DNA of 64,000 bases, from positions 5,122,383 to 5,186,382 of the forward strand of contig OW804098.1 of NCBI GenBank assembly GCA_942159475.1. The letters are read 5' to 3'. Shown here piece after piece: positions 35,957 through 48,309 of the stretch (positions are counted from its first letter, which is position 1; the number at the start of each line of letters is the position of its first letter). The DNA comes from Sthenelais limicola (Eukaryota > Annelida > Polychaeta > Phyllodocida > Sigalionidae). Under the pieces are notes generated by a model. That model had not been told where the DNA came from. It saw nothing but the letters and a program-made list of their open reading frames with translations, and did no database searches. A program made the position numbers and the translations under genes.

Positions 35957-36578
35957 TGGTCTCTATAAATATCTGGAGCAAGTATGAACTACAAACCCCT
36001 GGTATGTACATACATGCCCACAATATTAATAATTGGCTAAAATATAAATAACCCTCGGGTATATTGACCAATTTGTCCTTGAAATATCTTATTCCCAGCA
36101 ATAAGTCTCATAATTTCATGATAATTTCTCTGATAATGTTGAGAGCGTGTGATATGTGAAACCATGTTGTGCCAAACACTAGACATAGTCAGTGAATGTT
36201 GATCCACATCACATGACAACTGATATATTATTAATAAATTTTATTGGATAAATTTTATTGGATCTATTTTCATACAATGATAATCTCATAGAGTCCAGTG
36301 AAAAAACGATTAATATTACAAGTATACAAGAAATAGTATAAGTCAATTTATCACATTTTACCATTGAACAAGAGTAATGTGTCGATTTAGTTACATTCAG
36401 AACCTACATAGCAGGGGTATATACAGAATAAACACTTTGATTTTTTTTTATTTTCCTCCTCAAACAGAAATATGAAATCAACATGGATACAAGAGTCAAC
36501 GGGACTGGGTATCCATGAAGGGGATTCACACCCCTATAAGTGCACTCTAATGATGACGCACTTATAGCGTCACCATAG

Positions 36579-36813
36579 GGGTCAGATTTTCAGAAAATGT
36601 ACAATTGGCATTCACCAATCCTCTTAAATAACCCACATTTAAGACCTAAATGAGCGTCAAAATGCAGTTCAACATAACAGAACTGATACTTTAAATCAAT
36701 GCGATACCAAATATTCTCAGATATACCCTATATTCTTCATTTTTCAGTCTAATTTAGGAGAATTTCCTAAATGTGTAGAGCTGCCAATTGTACATTTTCA
36801 GAAAATCTGACGC
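36579..36813. repeat. MITE-A copy
   Basis: GGGTCAGATTTTCAGAAAAT at the left and CATTTTCAGAAAATCTGACG at the right, 235 bp, non-coding. Confidence 0.9.
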
Positions 36814-36994
36814 ATATATGTGTACATTCTGCAAGACACAATGTAGTCAGTCCAGTTTACACAACCCAGCGATGATTGATGACTGGTGCAGACGTACATA
36901 TATATATAGAGATAACAGGACTAGAGCAGTGAAGTCACGGGAATCGCTGATTCCTGTTACATGATAGCAAGAGAGCAACAACGCAACATCATTA

Positions 36995-37667
36995 ATGTGA
37001 TTTGTTAAAGGAAAATGAGTCATAAGTCACAAAATTGATATTGTTCAAAGTGATTTATTCACACGATCTCTTAATTCAAGTGATTTGATCTTTAGAGGGT
37101 TTAGCAGTTATAGGCGTATTTGTCGTATTTGAGTATACATTGTACTGTAAACGTATTTATTTTCGCGCAGATAAATTTTCGCGCACTAAGTGCTTTGACA
37201 TCTTTTCGCGCGGATTTAAATTCGCGCAGCAAGTTAGTCTCACAGCTTGTTTATGCAATGATTATACCTTTTGCGCAGGATTTATTTTCGCGCAGAAAGG
37301 TGGGTGCGCGAAAATAGCGAAAATAAATACTGCGCGAACATTAATACGTTTACAGTATCAAATATATTTCTGGCCGGACGATCTACTCGGCCACGTGGAT
37401 AGACGATCTAAGCCCAATTCTATAAATATATCTTTGCATTTTGAAGGCCTTCATATGGGGTATATTTACTTACTTTACTGGTAATTACCCATCCAGAAAC
37501 TTTTTTTTCAAACATAGAAATAGCCAACTAAAAATATAGAAATACTTATTAAGTGTCCTAGCGTTTACTATGATTGGAATCGGCTTTATCTCCTCTTTTT
37601 AAATATGGTGATATATAAAAATCCATATTTTGCGACTTATGACTTATTTTCCTAAAACGGATCACAT
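36995..37667. repeat. MITE-B copy carrying a nested MITE-C
   Basis: Left end ATGTGATTTGTTAAAGGAAA; right end TTTTGCGACTTATGACTTAT...ATCACATT. The family sequence ACATTGTA/TTAAATATATC is split by the 211-bp element at 37145-37355. A further ~60-bp stretch (TTTCTGGCCGGACGATCTAC...) at ~37368-37425 is also foreign to the family. Confidence 0.8.
37145..37355. mobile_element. MITE-C, TTTTCGCG-rich, TA target site
   Basis: 211 bp from CTGTAAACGTATTTATTTTC to the inverted AATACGTTTACAG. It is flanked by TA on both sides and sits inside MITE-B, so its edges are certain. The interior has repeated TTTTCGCGC. A second 211-bp copy is at 57618-57828. TA duplication suggests the Tc1/mariner class, but no transposase is present. 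Confidence 0.85.
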
Positions 37668-37674
37668 TGTATAT

Positions 37675-37890
37675 GGGTCAGATTTTCAGAAAATGTACAA
37701 TTGGCAGCTGTATACGTTTAGTAAATTCTGCTAAAATAAGCAGCAATTTGGTCAATTATAGGTAAATTCGAATATATTTGGCATTGCATTGATTCTATCA
37801 TCTGTATTTTGAACTTTATTTTCGTCTGAAATTTGCGTTATTTGAGAAGATTGTTGAGGTTGAATTGTACATTTCCTGAAAATCTGACCC
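37675..37890. repeat. MITE-A copy
   Basis: GGGTCAGATTTTCAGAAAAT to the inverted AATTGTACATTTCCTGAAAA...CTGACCC. ATAT lies on both sides. 216 bp, non-coding. Confidence 0.9.
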
Positions 37891-38205
37891 ATATGCTACC
37901 TGTATAGACCTAGTCTTCACAAACTTCATTTTTGGACTCAGTGGAAGACCTACTCTGTAGAATTGTACGCCCGTTTCATGATTATGTAACTGTTGACAAA
38001 CCATGAATAAAAATTCAATATATATATATAACTTAGATACTATGAATAGCAGACCCCTAAAGGTAGACACATCGGACCACTGCACTGTCCTCTAATTATA
38101 TCAAGAACAAGCAATAAAATACCCAGGTTTAAAGGACAAGAATAGCCAGGTCACCTTCCCACCGTCCTGCCCCATTTCCTTTAACCCCCACCATCGTCCC
38201 ACGTA

Positions 38206-38834
38206 TATGTGATGTGTTCCAGGAAAATGAGTCATAAGTCGCAAAAAATACATTTTGAGATACCATTATATTTGAAAAGATGAGATCAAGCTGATTCCAA
38301 TGATAGTAAACAGTCCAATAATCTTATAAGTATTTCTAGATTTTAAGTTTGATATTTTTATTTTGGAAAAAAAAAGTTTGCCATATTTCTGCCGGGTAGT
38401 AAACAGTAAAGTAACTAAATATAGTCCATAATAGTCTAATAATCTGATACATTTTTCTATTGATATTGATATTGATATTGAAAACTTTTTATTGCTACTA
38501 AGTAGCCATATGAAGGGGGGTATTCTCCGGCAAGATATATCATTCTAGATTCTAAGTTTGATATCAAATGTGTATTTTTGAATAAAAAAAGTTTACACTA
38601 TTTCCAGGGGGCAATAAATAGTAAAGTATCTAAATATACTCCATACGAGGACCTTTAAAACGAAAGGATATATTACATACATTGTCCTGAAATTTGATAT
38701 ATCGATCGATATATCTATAAGTAATAAACTCTCCAAAAATCAGAATATTCCAATAAAGTGATCCTGTAAGATAAACACTTTAAATAATATCAATTTTGTG
38801 ACTTATGATTCATTTCCCTGGAACACATCACATA
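38206..38834. repeat. MITE-B copy, expanded
   Basis: TATGTGATGTGTTCCAGGAA to TTGTGACTTATGATTCATTT...CATCACATA. At 629 bp it is ~200 bp longer than usual because the central AAGTTTGAT(A/T)T...AGTAAAGTA segment occurs twice. It also holds a (TTGATA)n stretch near 38458. Confidence 0.8.
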
Positions 38835-38896
38835 TATAATATATCGTATTTTTATTCTGAATCATCACATTACATCTTTTCAGAAGAGGATACTGG

Positions 38897-39075
38897 GGGG
38901 CGTTTCATAAGTTAACGCAGCGCGCGTTCGTTATGGTAGCGATAAATTTAGCGCGCGTTCGTTATAGTAACGCAATGTTAATTGACGTCAATTTTGGCCC
39001 TTAACGCGCGCTATGTTTGGTAACGACTGTCGTTAGATCCTATAACGCGCGCTGCGTTAACTTATGAAACGCCCC
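38897..39075. mobile_element. MITE-E with 32-bp perfect inverted ends
   Basis: GGGGCGTTTCATAAGTTAAC GCAGCGCGCGTT at the left is exactly inverted at the right (AACGCGCGCTGC GTTAACTTATGAAACGCCCC). 179 bp in total, CpG-rich inside, with repeated GCGCGCGTTCGTTAT. No clear target duplication (…ATACTGG / GCTGGTC…). Perfect ends suggest a young insertion. Non-autonomous. Confidence 0.75.
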
Positions 39076-39270
39076 GCTGGTCTCTCCATAGGAGTTCTTC
39101 CAGGTGGATCCTGTATACTTAATATCAGTTAATTAGTTTAACTAGATATCGTGATGCATAATAGATTACCAGAGTAGAATAAGTCCTCGGCTCATATCCC
39201 CGTCAAATCCCGGTACGTCACACCAAGTTCACTCAAAGTTTACCAAAAGGTCAGAAGTAAGTTAAGTCAT

Positions 39271-39492
39271 GGGTAAGATTTTCAGAAAATGTACAATTCG
39301 CCTTCACCAATTCCCTCAAATAACCCACATTTAAGACAGAAATGAGCTTCAAAATGCAGTCTGATACTTTAAATCAATGCGACACTACAATATGCTCAGA
39401 TACCTTGTATCCTTCATTTTTCAGTCTAATTGGGCAGATTTTCTCAGATGTGTAGAGCTGCCAGTTATATACATTTTCTGACGATCTGACCC
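39271..39492. repeat. MITE-A copy
   Basis: GGGTAAGATTTTCAGAAAAT to TACATTTTCTGACGATCTGA...CCC, 222 bp. A further left-end fragment lies at 39595-39668 (GGGTCAGATTTTCAGAAAAT...TTGGTTAGGTTGAACTTTA). Confidence 0.85.
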
Positions 39493-39782
39493 ATATAGTG
39501 ATATATACAACATCCCCCCCCCCTCAGCCAGCGACCATACAATAACCAAAACTAATCTAAGACCCATGACGAGGAGCTTGCAAACCTCCTATATGGGTCA
39601 GATTTTCAGAAAATGTACAATTGGCAGCTGTACACATTAGCAATCTGTTTGGTTAGGTTGAACTTTATTACTTTACTTTTTTATTACTTTATGAAATCTT
39701 ACAATCACTAGTCGAATTCATCGCGCAATTAAATCATAGTAACATAAGTCAATCATTCTGATACGACACAAATATTATACAT

Positions 39783-39875
39783 GTAAATTTAGTTACTTTA
39801 CTAATAATTGGCCACTCAGAAACATTGCAAACTTTTTTTTCTGAAATAAAAGTATCAAACTTAAAATATAGAAAT
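39783..39875. repeat. MITE-B fragment, cut by the 7.9-kb element
   Basis: Contains TTTAGTTACTTTACTAATAA...AAATATAGAAAT. The family normally continues AAATAC..., and AAATACA is found at the far side of the 7.9-kb structure (47797), which supports insertion into a MITE-B. Confidence 0.65.
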
Positions 39876-40603
39876 GGCCAAGGCCAGCGAACGGACTACA
39901 TAAAAGTGACTTCTATTAGTCACGCTATAAGTCCAGAATGACAAACCCAACCGATTGTCCTCTTATACCCACTTCTTCCAGACATATTGTTCTATGTATA
40001 AACAAGATTTCAAACATTTGGCACAATTCCTTATTTTGAAAATTGACTGATATTCATTTTAGTCATTTTTTGTGTCTCTACAACGCTTTTTTTCTCTAAG
40101 ATGAAATCAAATTAAAAAATATTAAATATAGAAATTTCAAATGCTGGGACATATCCTCAATATCTGTCCTACCATATCATCACAACAAAATGTGTATATT
40201 CCCTCACCAAAACATATGGTTGTCCTTTCATCTTATCAAGGAAGCAAAAACATGACTTTGGCTAATCCTGTCATGTCCCTACAACGCTTTTAAAAACATC
40301 CACATTTTGAGGCAAATAAGCAAAAATTTTAGAAAATAACATTTTTGTAATCTTTAAATGAGTGATGATCCTACCAAAAAAAATTAGAATTTTGGATACA
40401 TTTTTTGTTTTTATTTTTCTTTGAATTAAAAATGTCTCTACAACGCAACTTTACTGCCTTCTTCCATTAGCATGTAATAGCATTATTTCTGCTTGAATAA
40501 AGTCATGCCATCCAATATTTATAGATTCGGGCCTTTTCTTGATAAAAAATCAATATAAACACTTGAAAATAGGCAACATTGATATTCAATGTGTTCGCTA
40601 TTT

Positions 40604-40663
40604 GTCTCTACGATGGGGGCGTCGTAGAGACATTTGTCTCTACGATGGGGGCGTTGTAGAGAC
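40604..40663. repeat. Two tandem 28-bp palindromes of the GTCTCTAC motif
   Basis: GTCTCTACGATGGGGGCGTC + GTAGAGAC at 40604-40631 is followed after 4 bp by the same with GTTGTAGAGAC at 40636-40663. Each has a 10-bp inverted arm around TGGGGGCG. This is the only place in the element with motifs head-to-head at this spacing. Confidence 0.9.
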
Positions 40664-40934
40664 ACAAATGAGACAAATAAGACAATTATGGGATTGAATC
40701 CTGTTGATTTTGATGTATTGATGGTCTTAGATAGGTTTTATGGCTATATGGGGTGAAAAACGGGGTGGGGGCGGAGTGATTGGGCCTTTTTTAAAAGAAT
40801 AAAAAATATTCGTTTTTCATTTCTTATGCTCTTCGTTTCTCCTACTTCTGTCCTCTCCCTTCCTTCTGACTATGTCTCTCATTCATACACCACCCCTCTC
40901 TTCCTCTCCAATCCCCTCAACAATCTTTCATCAT

Positions 40935-42356
40935 ATTTGATGTGTTTCAGGAACATGAGTCACAAGTCGCAAAATTGAAATTTTCCAGAGTTATTTATTC
41001 ACATATTCTCAAGGGATCTCTTTGATGGAATGTTCTCCCCTTTGGGTGATTTAGCATGTTTGGTCATATGAATTAATGTACCAACTTTGCATGCATTCAA
41101 TATATCCTTGTGTAAAACAACAATTCTTTACTCTAATGTTTACCTTCTCACACATATTGCAATGGCTTAAATGTGATTTGAAGATTTTTCTCACCTCTTT
41201 TTAGTTTAGCACTGTTTTTCCCAATGGTACGGTCCAAACAAGATATGACCTGTTTTTTCTCACTAATCTCAAGACAACATGTATCGTTTTAAACCCCTTT
41301 TTCATGCCTAATCAACTTTAACATTGATTTTGCCAATAGTTCAGTTCAAACAATATGAAGTCTCTCTCACTGCAAGAGGTTGTCTTCTACTTTCTACTTT
41401 GTATAGTATTCCTCTACTACCTTATGTACATAATCAATTCTTAACCCAAGCTGGGTTCCACTGGAATATCCTACTCCTCTTGGAGGTGATGTACCCAGTG
41501 AAAATAAAATCTTTAAAAAAAAACAAAAAAAACGGCAAATACCTGGAATCAACTCTCACCCAGAACAAGAAATATAGGCAACATGGAGACATTTAAATCC
41601 CTACAGAAAGTATGGTTAAAACAGACGATGAATTAACTCAAATGTTCTTATATAATGTATAGTGTCCAGTCCAAACAATGAATGTAGATGGCGCTTGGGC
41701 ATATTATGTTTGAACAGTACACATTCTCACTACACTGCCGACTATATAAAGAAAAAACAAACTGTTGCCAAATCATTTATAGCAATGCTGTGAACTAAGC
41801 ATCATCAAACCATTGAAAGCGGCTCTCATTAGCTCTATTACACTTGCAAATGATCTGTATATTATACTGCTCCAGTATCATGTAAACATGAAATACAAAT
41901 GTACTTTCCTGTACATATCAAAATATGGGTCTCACTATTAAAAGTGGTTATCCCTCATATCAAATTAAAATAATTATAACTCATATCAATTCATAATATT
42001 CATCATTGTATAATTATGAAGTGTCTGCCTGTAATGTAAATACATGTTCCCACAAGCTGGGTTCCAGCAGAATATCCTATTATCATTGGAGGTGTTGTAC
42101 CCAGTGGAAATAAAATCTTTAAAAAAATTCTATGGGGTATATTTTTGTTACTTTGCTTGTAATTGCCCACCAAGAAATACTGCAAACTTTTTTTTTTTAA
42201 AATTAAGATATCAAACTTAAAATATAGAAACACTTGTTAGATGTCCTAATGTTTATGATACTTGGAATCGGCTTGATCTCTTCTTTTCAAATATGATTGT
42301 TTCTCAAAGTCCATTTTTTGCGATTTGGGACTTATTTTTCTAAAACACATCACATA
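40935..42356. repeat. MITE-B split by LINE tails
   Basis: Left end TGATGTGTTTCAGGAACATG at 40938, running to ~41120. The right part resumes at ~42127 (TTCTATGGGGTATATTTTTG) and ends at CACATA (42351-42356). The ~1-kb insert carries two related LINE tails. One ends ~41516 and the other ~42126, both with AAGCTGGGTTCCA...ACCCAGTG(A/G)AAATAAAATC then an A-run. Neither encodes a recognisable protein. Confidence 0.65.
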
Positions 42357-42585
42357 TTTACTCTTTCTAGAAGGGCCTGCAACAATTAATATGTCAACAT
42401 GTAAAATGCCATCAAGTAGTATCCTATAGTTCCCTCTCCGACTCCCTCTCTTACTCATCCTCCCTCTTCTCATCCTCCCTTCAACTCCCTCTCTTCATGG
42501 CTTTCTTTACAAAACATTAATTTATTCCTCTTTGCACAGGTTAAGTTTGATAATAGATTTTTCTTTTGGACTTTGCTTTTTACTC

Positions 42586-43483
42586 ATGGTAGTGTTACAC
42601 AGGGCGGGGGATACATATTGTAGTGTCATGCATGATGGCGTTACATATGTTGGTGTAACACATGGCAGTGTTACACATGACAGTGTTACACATGGTGGTG
42701 TAACAGATGACAGTGTGACACATGGTGGTGTAACACATGGCAGTGTTACACATGGTGGTGTTACACATGGTGGTGTAACACATGGCAGTGTTACACATGG
42801 TGGTGTTACACATGGTAGTGCTACACCTGGCAGTGTTACACATGGTGGTGTTACATATGGTAGTGCTACACAGGGTAGTGCTACACATGGTATTGTAACA
42901 CATGGCAGTGTTACACATGGTGGTGTTACACAAGGTAGTGCTACACATGGTAGTGCTACACATGGCAGTGTTACACATGGTGGTGTTACACATGGTTGTG
43001 CTACACATGGTAGTGTTACACATGGCAGTGTTACACATGGCTGTGTAACATATTGCAGTGTTACACAAGGTGGTGTTACACCTGACAGTGTTACACAAGG
43101 TGGTGTTACACATGGTAGTGCTACATATGGTAGTGTTACACGTGGTGGTGTAACACATGACAGTGTTACACATGGTGGTGTTACACATTGTAGTGTGATA
43201 CATGGTGGTGTTACACATGGTAGTGCTACACATGGTGGTGTTAAACATGGTAGTGCTACACATGGCAGTGTTACACATGGTAGTGCTACACATGGCAGTG
43301 TTACACATGGTGGTGTTACACATGGTGGTGGTACACATGGTAGTGGTACATATGGTAGTGTTACACATGGTGGTGTAACACATGGCAGTGTTACACATGG
43401 CAGTATTACACATTGTAGTGTTACACATGGTTGTGTTACACATGGTAGTGTTGCACATGGTATTGTTACATATTGCATGTCAT
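42586..43483. repeat. 15-bp minisatellite, about 60 units
   Basis: Unit consensus CATGG(T/C)(G/A)GTGTTACA. Because 15 is a multiple of three and the unit lacks stops in several frames, long low-complexity open frames appear on both strands (for example THGSV or MCNTT iterations). They are artefacts of the repeat: no start context, splice sites or domain. Confidence 0.95.
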
Positions 43484-43496
43484 GTTCTCAGTTCTT

Positions 43497-46400
43497 ACAT
43501 GTCTGAGGGAAAGCACAATCATTCCTGAACATTTCCAATCATTTCCTACCATTTAAGAGACATTGTAAAAACTGATTTCCAGCCAATGTCTCTACGATGG
43601 GAAGTGTCTCTACAACGCATTTTGAGTTATTGATTGGCTCCATGAGTAAATATTTTTTATGATTGTTTTTGTCATATAATCACTTGTGCCATGTCTGAGG
43701 TTGAGCAAAACCATTGCTGACCATTTCAAATCATATCTGACTATTTCAAAGACATTGTAAAAACTGTTTCCCAGGGAATGTCTCTACGATGGGATGTCTC
43801 TACAACGCATTTTTAGTTATTGATTGGCTCCAAGAGTAAATATTGTTTATGATTGTTTTTGTCATATGTTCACATCTGACATGTCTGAGGTTGAGCAAAA
43901 CCATTCCTGACCATTTCCAATCATTTTCAACCATTTCAGAGAAATTATAAGAAATGCTTCCATGCCAATGTCTCTACGATGGCATGTGTCTCTACAACGC
44001 ATTTTAAGTTATTGATTGATTCTAAGAGTTAAAATTGGTTGTCACTCCCAATATTTGCTGAAATTGTTGACTGTATGTGGCGCACTGTGCAGGTCTAGAA
44101 TTAGTTAATTTTGAAGCTAATTTGTCTCCGAATAATAGAATTTGCATATTGAAATATTAATTGACCTTTCTTTGCTGACCCTGTCATAACAAATAAATAT
44201 CCTTTATATTATTAGGTCATGGAATCCCTCCTGACATGTCTGAGAGTGAGCACAATCATTTCTGACCATTTCCAATCATATTCAACCATTTCAGAGACAT
44301 GTTAAAAACCGTTTTCCAGACAATGTCTCTACGATGGCAAGTGTCTCTACAACGCATTTTGAATTATTGATTGTATCAAAGAGTTAAAATTGATTTTCAT
44401 TTCCAAAATGTTGTGAAATGGTTGACTGCATGTTGGGTAGTGTGCAGATCAGGAATTAGCTCATTTCAATGGTAATTTGTCTCCCCAAAATGTAATTTGA
44501 ATATTGAAATATTAATTGACCTTTTATAGGTGACCCTGTCATAACAAATAAATATCCTTTATGACTCTTTTTGTAATTTAATCGTTTTTCACATGTTTGA
44601 GAGTGACCACAATCATTTCTGACCATTTCCAATCATATTCAACCATTTCAGAGACATGTCAATAACTCATTTCCAGGAAATGTCTCTACGATGGCATATG
44701 TCTCTACAACGCATTTTGAATTATTGATTGATTCAAAGAGTTAAAATGGATTTTCATTTCCGAAATTTTGTAAAATGGTTGATTGCATGTGGGGTCGTGT
44801 GCAGATCAGGAATTAGCTCATTTCAATGCTAATTTCTCTCTCAAGAATGAAATCTAAATATTGAAATATTGATTGACCTATTAAAGCTGACCCTGTTATA
44901 ACAAATAAATATGGTTTATGACTTTTGTTGTCATGGAAACACTTTTTACATGTCTGAGAGTGAGCACAACCATTTTTGACCATTTCCAATCTTTTTTAAC
45001 CATTTCAGAGACATGTCAATAACTCATTTCCAGACAATGTCTCTACGATGGCAAGTGTCTCTACAACGCATTTTGAGTAATTGATTGATTCCTAGAGTTG
45101 AACTTGATTTTCACTCCCAATATTTTGTAAAATGGTTGATAGCATGTGGGGTAGTGTGCAGATCAGGAATTAGCTCATTTCAATGCTAATTTGTCTCTCA
45201 AGAATGAAATCTAAATATTGAATTATTGATTGACCTATGAAAGCTGACCCTGTCATAACAAATAAATATGGTTTATGACTTTTGTTGTCATGGAATCACT
45301 TTTTACATGTTTGAGAGTGAGCACAACCATTTCTGACCATTTCCAATCTTTTTCAACCATTTCAGAGACATGTCAATAACTCATTTCCAGACAATGTCTC
45401 TACGATGGCATGTGTCTCTACAACGCATTTTGAGTAATTGATTGATTCCTAGAGTTGAAATTGATTTACACTCCCAATATTTTGTAAAATGGTTGACTGT
45501 ATGTGGATCAGTGTGCAGATCATGGATTAGCTCATTTCAATGCTAATTTTTCTCTCAAGAATTAAATCTAAATATTGAAATATTAATTGACCTATTATGG
45601 TTGACCCTGTCATAACAAATAAATAGGGTTAATGGTTCTTTTTGTCATAGAATCATTTGTCACATGTCTGAGAGTGAGCACAACCATTTCTGACCATTTC
45701 CAATATTTTTCAACCATTTCAGAGATATCTTAAAAACCCATTCCCAGACAATGTCTCTACGATGGCAAGTGTCTCTACAACGCATTTTTGGTTATTGATT
45801 GATTCATAGAGTTGAAATTGATTTTCAGTCCCAACATTTTGTGAAATGATAGGTTTCATAGGGGGTAGTGTGCATGTTTGAAATTAGATCATTTCAATGG
45901 TAATTTTTCTCCAAATAAGGAAATATGCAAACTGATAAATTAATTAACCTATTATGATTGACCCTGTCATAACAAATAAATAAAATTAGTGTTTTTTTTT
46001 GTCATGGAATTACTTGTCACATGTCTGCGAATGAGCACAGCTATTTCTGACCATTTCCAATCATTTTCAACCATTTCAGAGACATCTTAAAAACCCATTC
46101 CTAGACAATGTCTCTACGATGGCAAGTGTCTCTACAACGCATTGTGGGTTATTGATTGATTCATAGAGTTAAAATTGTTTTTTATTCCCAAAATTTTGTG
46201 AAATGGTTGACTGCATGTGGGATATCGTGCATGTTTGAAATTAGCTCATTTCAATGTTAATTTGTCTCCAAATAATGAAATTTTCATATTGATATCTTTA
46301 TTGACCTGTTAAGGCTGACCCTGACATAACAAATAAATATGGTTCATGGGTTTTTTTGTTATGGTATCACTTCTCACATGTCTGAGAATGAGCACAACCA

Positions 46401-47130
46401 TTTCTAACCATTTCCAATCATTTTCAACCATTTCAGAGACATGTCAATAACTCATTTCCAGGCAATGTCTCTACGATGGCATGTGTCTCTACAACGCATT
46501 TGGGATTATTGATTGATTCATAGAGTAAAAATTGTTTTTATTGCCAAAATTTTGTGAAACGGTTGCCTGCATGTGGGATATTGTGCATGCTTGAAATTAG
46601 CTCATTTCAATGTTAATTTGTCTCTAAATAATGAAATTCGGATATTGATATATTAATTGACCTTTTATGGCTGACCCTGTCATAACAAATAAGTATGGTT
46701 TATGTTTTTTTTTGTCATGGAATCACTTTTCACATGTCTGAGAGTGAGCACAACCATTTCTAACCATTTCCAATCATTTTCAACCATTTCAGAGACATGC
46801 TAAAAACCCATACCCAGGCAATGTCTCTACGATGGCAAGTGTCTCTACAACGCATTTTGGGTTATTGATTGATTCATAGAGTTAAAATTGTTTTTCATTC
46901 CCAAAATTTTGTGAAATGGTTGACTGCATGCGAAATAGTGTGCATGTTTGGAATTAGCTCATTTCAATGTTAATATGTCTCCAAATAATGAAATTTGGAT
47001 ATTGATTTATTAATTGACCTTTATGGCTTACCCTGACATAACAAAAATATATGGTTTATGGTTTTTTTTGTTATGGTATCACTTCTCACATGTCTGAGAA
47101 TGAGCACAACCATTTTGGACCATTTCCAAG
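43497..47130. repeat. Satellite array (~191-bp, then ~357-bp units)
   Basis: Units start at CATGTCTGAG: two short ones (43497, 43692), then nine long ones (about 43880, 44237, 44590, 44949, 45306, 45664, 46020, 46376, 46732) and a partial at 47090. Every unit has the pair GTCTCTACGATGG and GTCTCTACAACGCATTTT about 20 bp apart. Long units add ~165 bp (GTGAAATGGTTGACTGCATG ... GACCCTGTCATAACAAATAA). Four more GTCTCTACAACGC copies follow at ~47186-47263. Confidence 0.95.
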
Positions 47131-47837
47131 CATTTGCATGGTTGTTAGAACTATTTCATTTGACATGGTACCATTGCCTAAATATGTCTCTACAACGCAG
47201 TGTCTCTACAACGCAGAATGTCTCTACAACGCATGCTGTGTCTCTACAACGCAACATTTTCATTTCTTTGATAATTCCTGTGTCAATTACTTTATCACTA
47301 CAGTTTTGGGGGGATTGATAGACCATGGCCATACCTACACTTTAGAGGCAGAAACTTGATCATCAGCAATATTCAGATCTTGTTATTAAAAACAAATCAA
47401 GGTCTAATTTGGAACAGAGAAAAATGAAAAAGATGTGCAAAGTTCAATTGCTCCTAGTATTTTACCAAAAGTGCCTACATTCTTTATACTTGAGGATCAT
47501 GCAGGTATAAGTGTCCACCTTTCGAAAATATATAAGGATCTTTGGTTTATTTAAGTTCTCTGGGGTAATTAGGGGTAATTAAACTACAAGGTAGGGTGGG
47601 CGTCGTAGAGACATTGATTTTGATAAGTAAGTTTGGACAGCCATAACTCAGTGGTTTTTAATTCAAAGTCTTGCCAAATTGAGAATCAATAGGCCCAAAC
47701 TATCCACTTTAGACCTGCCAAAGGAGAATTGATTCTGACAACTTTGGTCCGACGGTTTTGACAGCATGAAATGTAGTCCGTTCGCTGGCCCTGGTCAAAT
47801 ACAGGATAGTTATACATACAGTATACATATAGTTACA

Positions 47838-48244
47838 TATAGTTACAGGAAAATGAGTCATAAGTCGCGAAAATTAGATTTTGAGATATCATCATATTTG
47901 AAAAAATGAGATGAAGCCGATTCCAATGAATGTAAACACTAGGACACCTAAAAAGTATTTCTATATTTTAAGTTTGATACTTTTATTTCAGAAAAAAAAG
48001 TTTGCAATGTTTCTGAGTGGCCAATTATTAGTAAAGTAACTAAATATACTCCATACGAAGGTCTTCAAAACGCAAAGATATATTTAATACAATGTCCTGA
48101 AATTTGTTACATGGTTTCATATGACTATAAGTGCTAAACCCTCTAAAAATCAGAACATTTCAATAAAGGGATCATGTGGAAAAAACACTTTGAAAAATAT
48201 CAATTTTGCGACTTATGACTTATTTTCCTGAAACACATCACATA
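47838..48244. repeat. MITE-B copy
   Basis: GTTACAGGAAAATGAGTCAT to TTGCGACTTATGACTTATTT...CATCACATA, 407 bp, in reverse orientation to the 15323 copy judging by internal landmarks. Confidence 0.9.
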
Positions 48245-48309
48245 TATAACAGTAAAATAAAAATAGAACACACGCTTGCAGCATGTGTTGTATTTTGTAC
48301 AAATCAAAG

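Larger units (their letters stand above)
39876..47796. mobile_element. 7.9-kb inverted-repeat-bounded element with GTCTCTAC motif arrays
   Basis: Ends are 26-bp inverted repeats (24 of 26 matching), both containing GGCCAGCGAACGGACTACAT, at 39876-39901 and 47771-47796. AAAT lies on each side. The interior has no recognisable protein. Instead it carries more than 30 copies of GTCTCTAC(GATGG/AACGC) or the complement, a 15-bp minisatellite, a ~357-bp satellite and a nested, split MITE-B. It is most simply a large non-autonomous DNA transposon swollen by tandem repeats. The superfamily is not clear; a 4-bp target duplication is only suggestive. Confidence 0.7.

Noticed and set aside
42522..43506. 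Three ~290-325-codon open frames on both strands
   Set aside because: They are translations of a stop-free 15-bp tandem repeat whose length is a multiple of three; no independent coding evidence.
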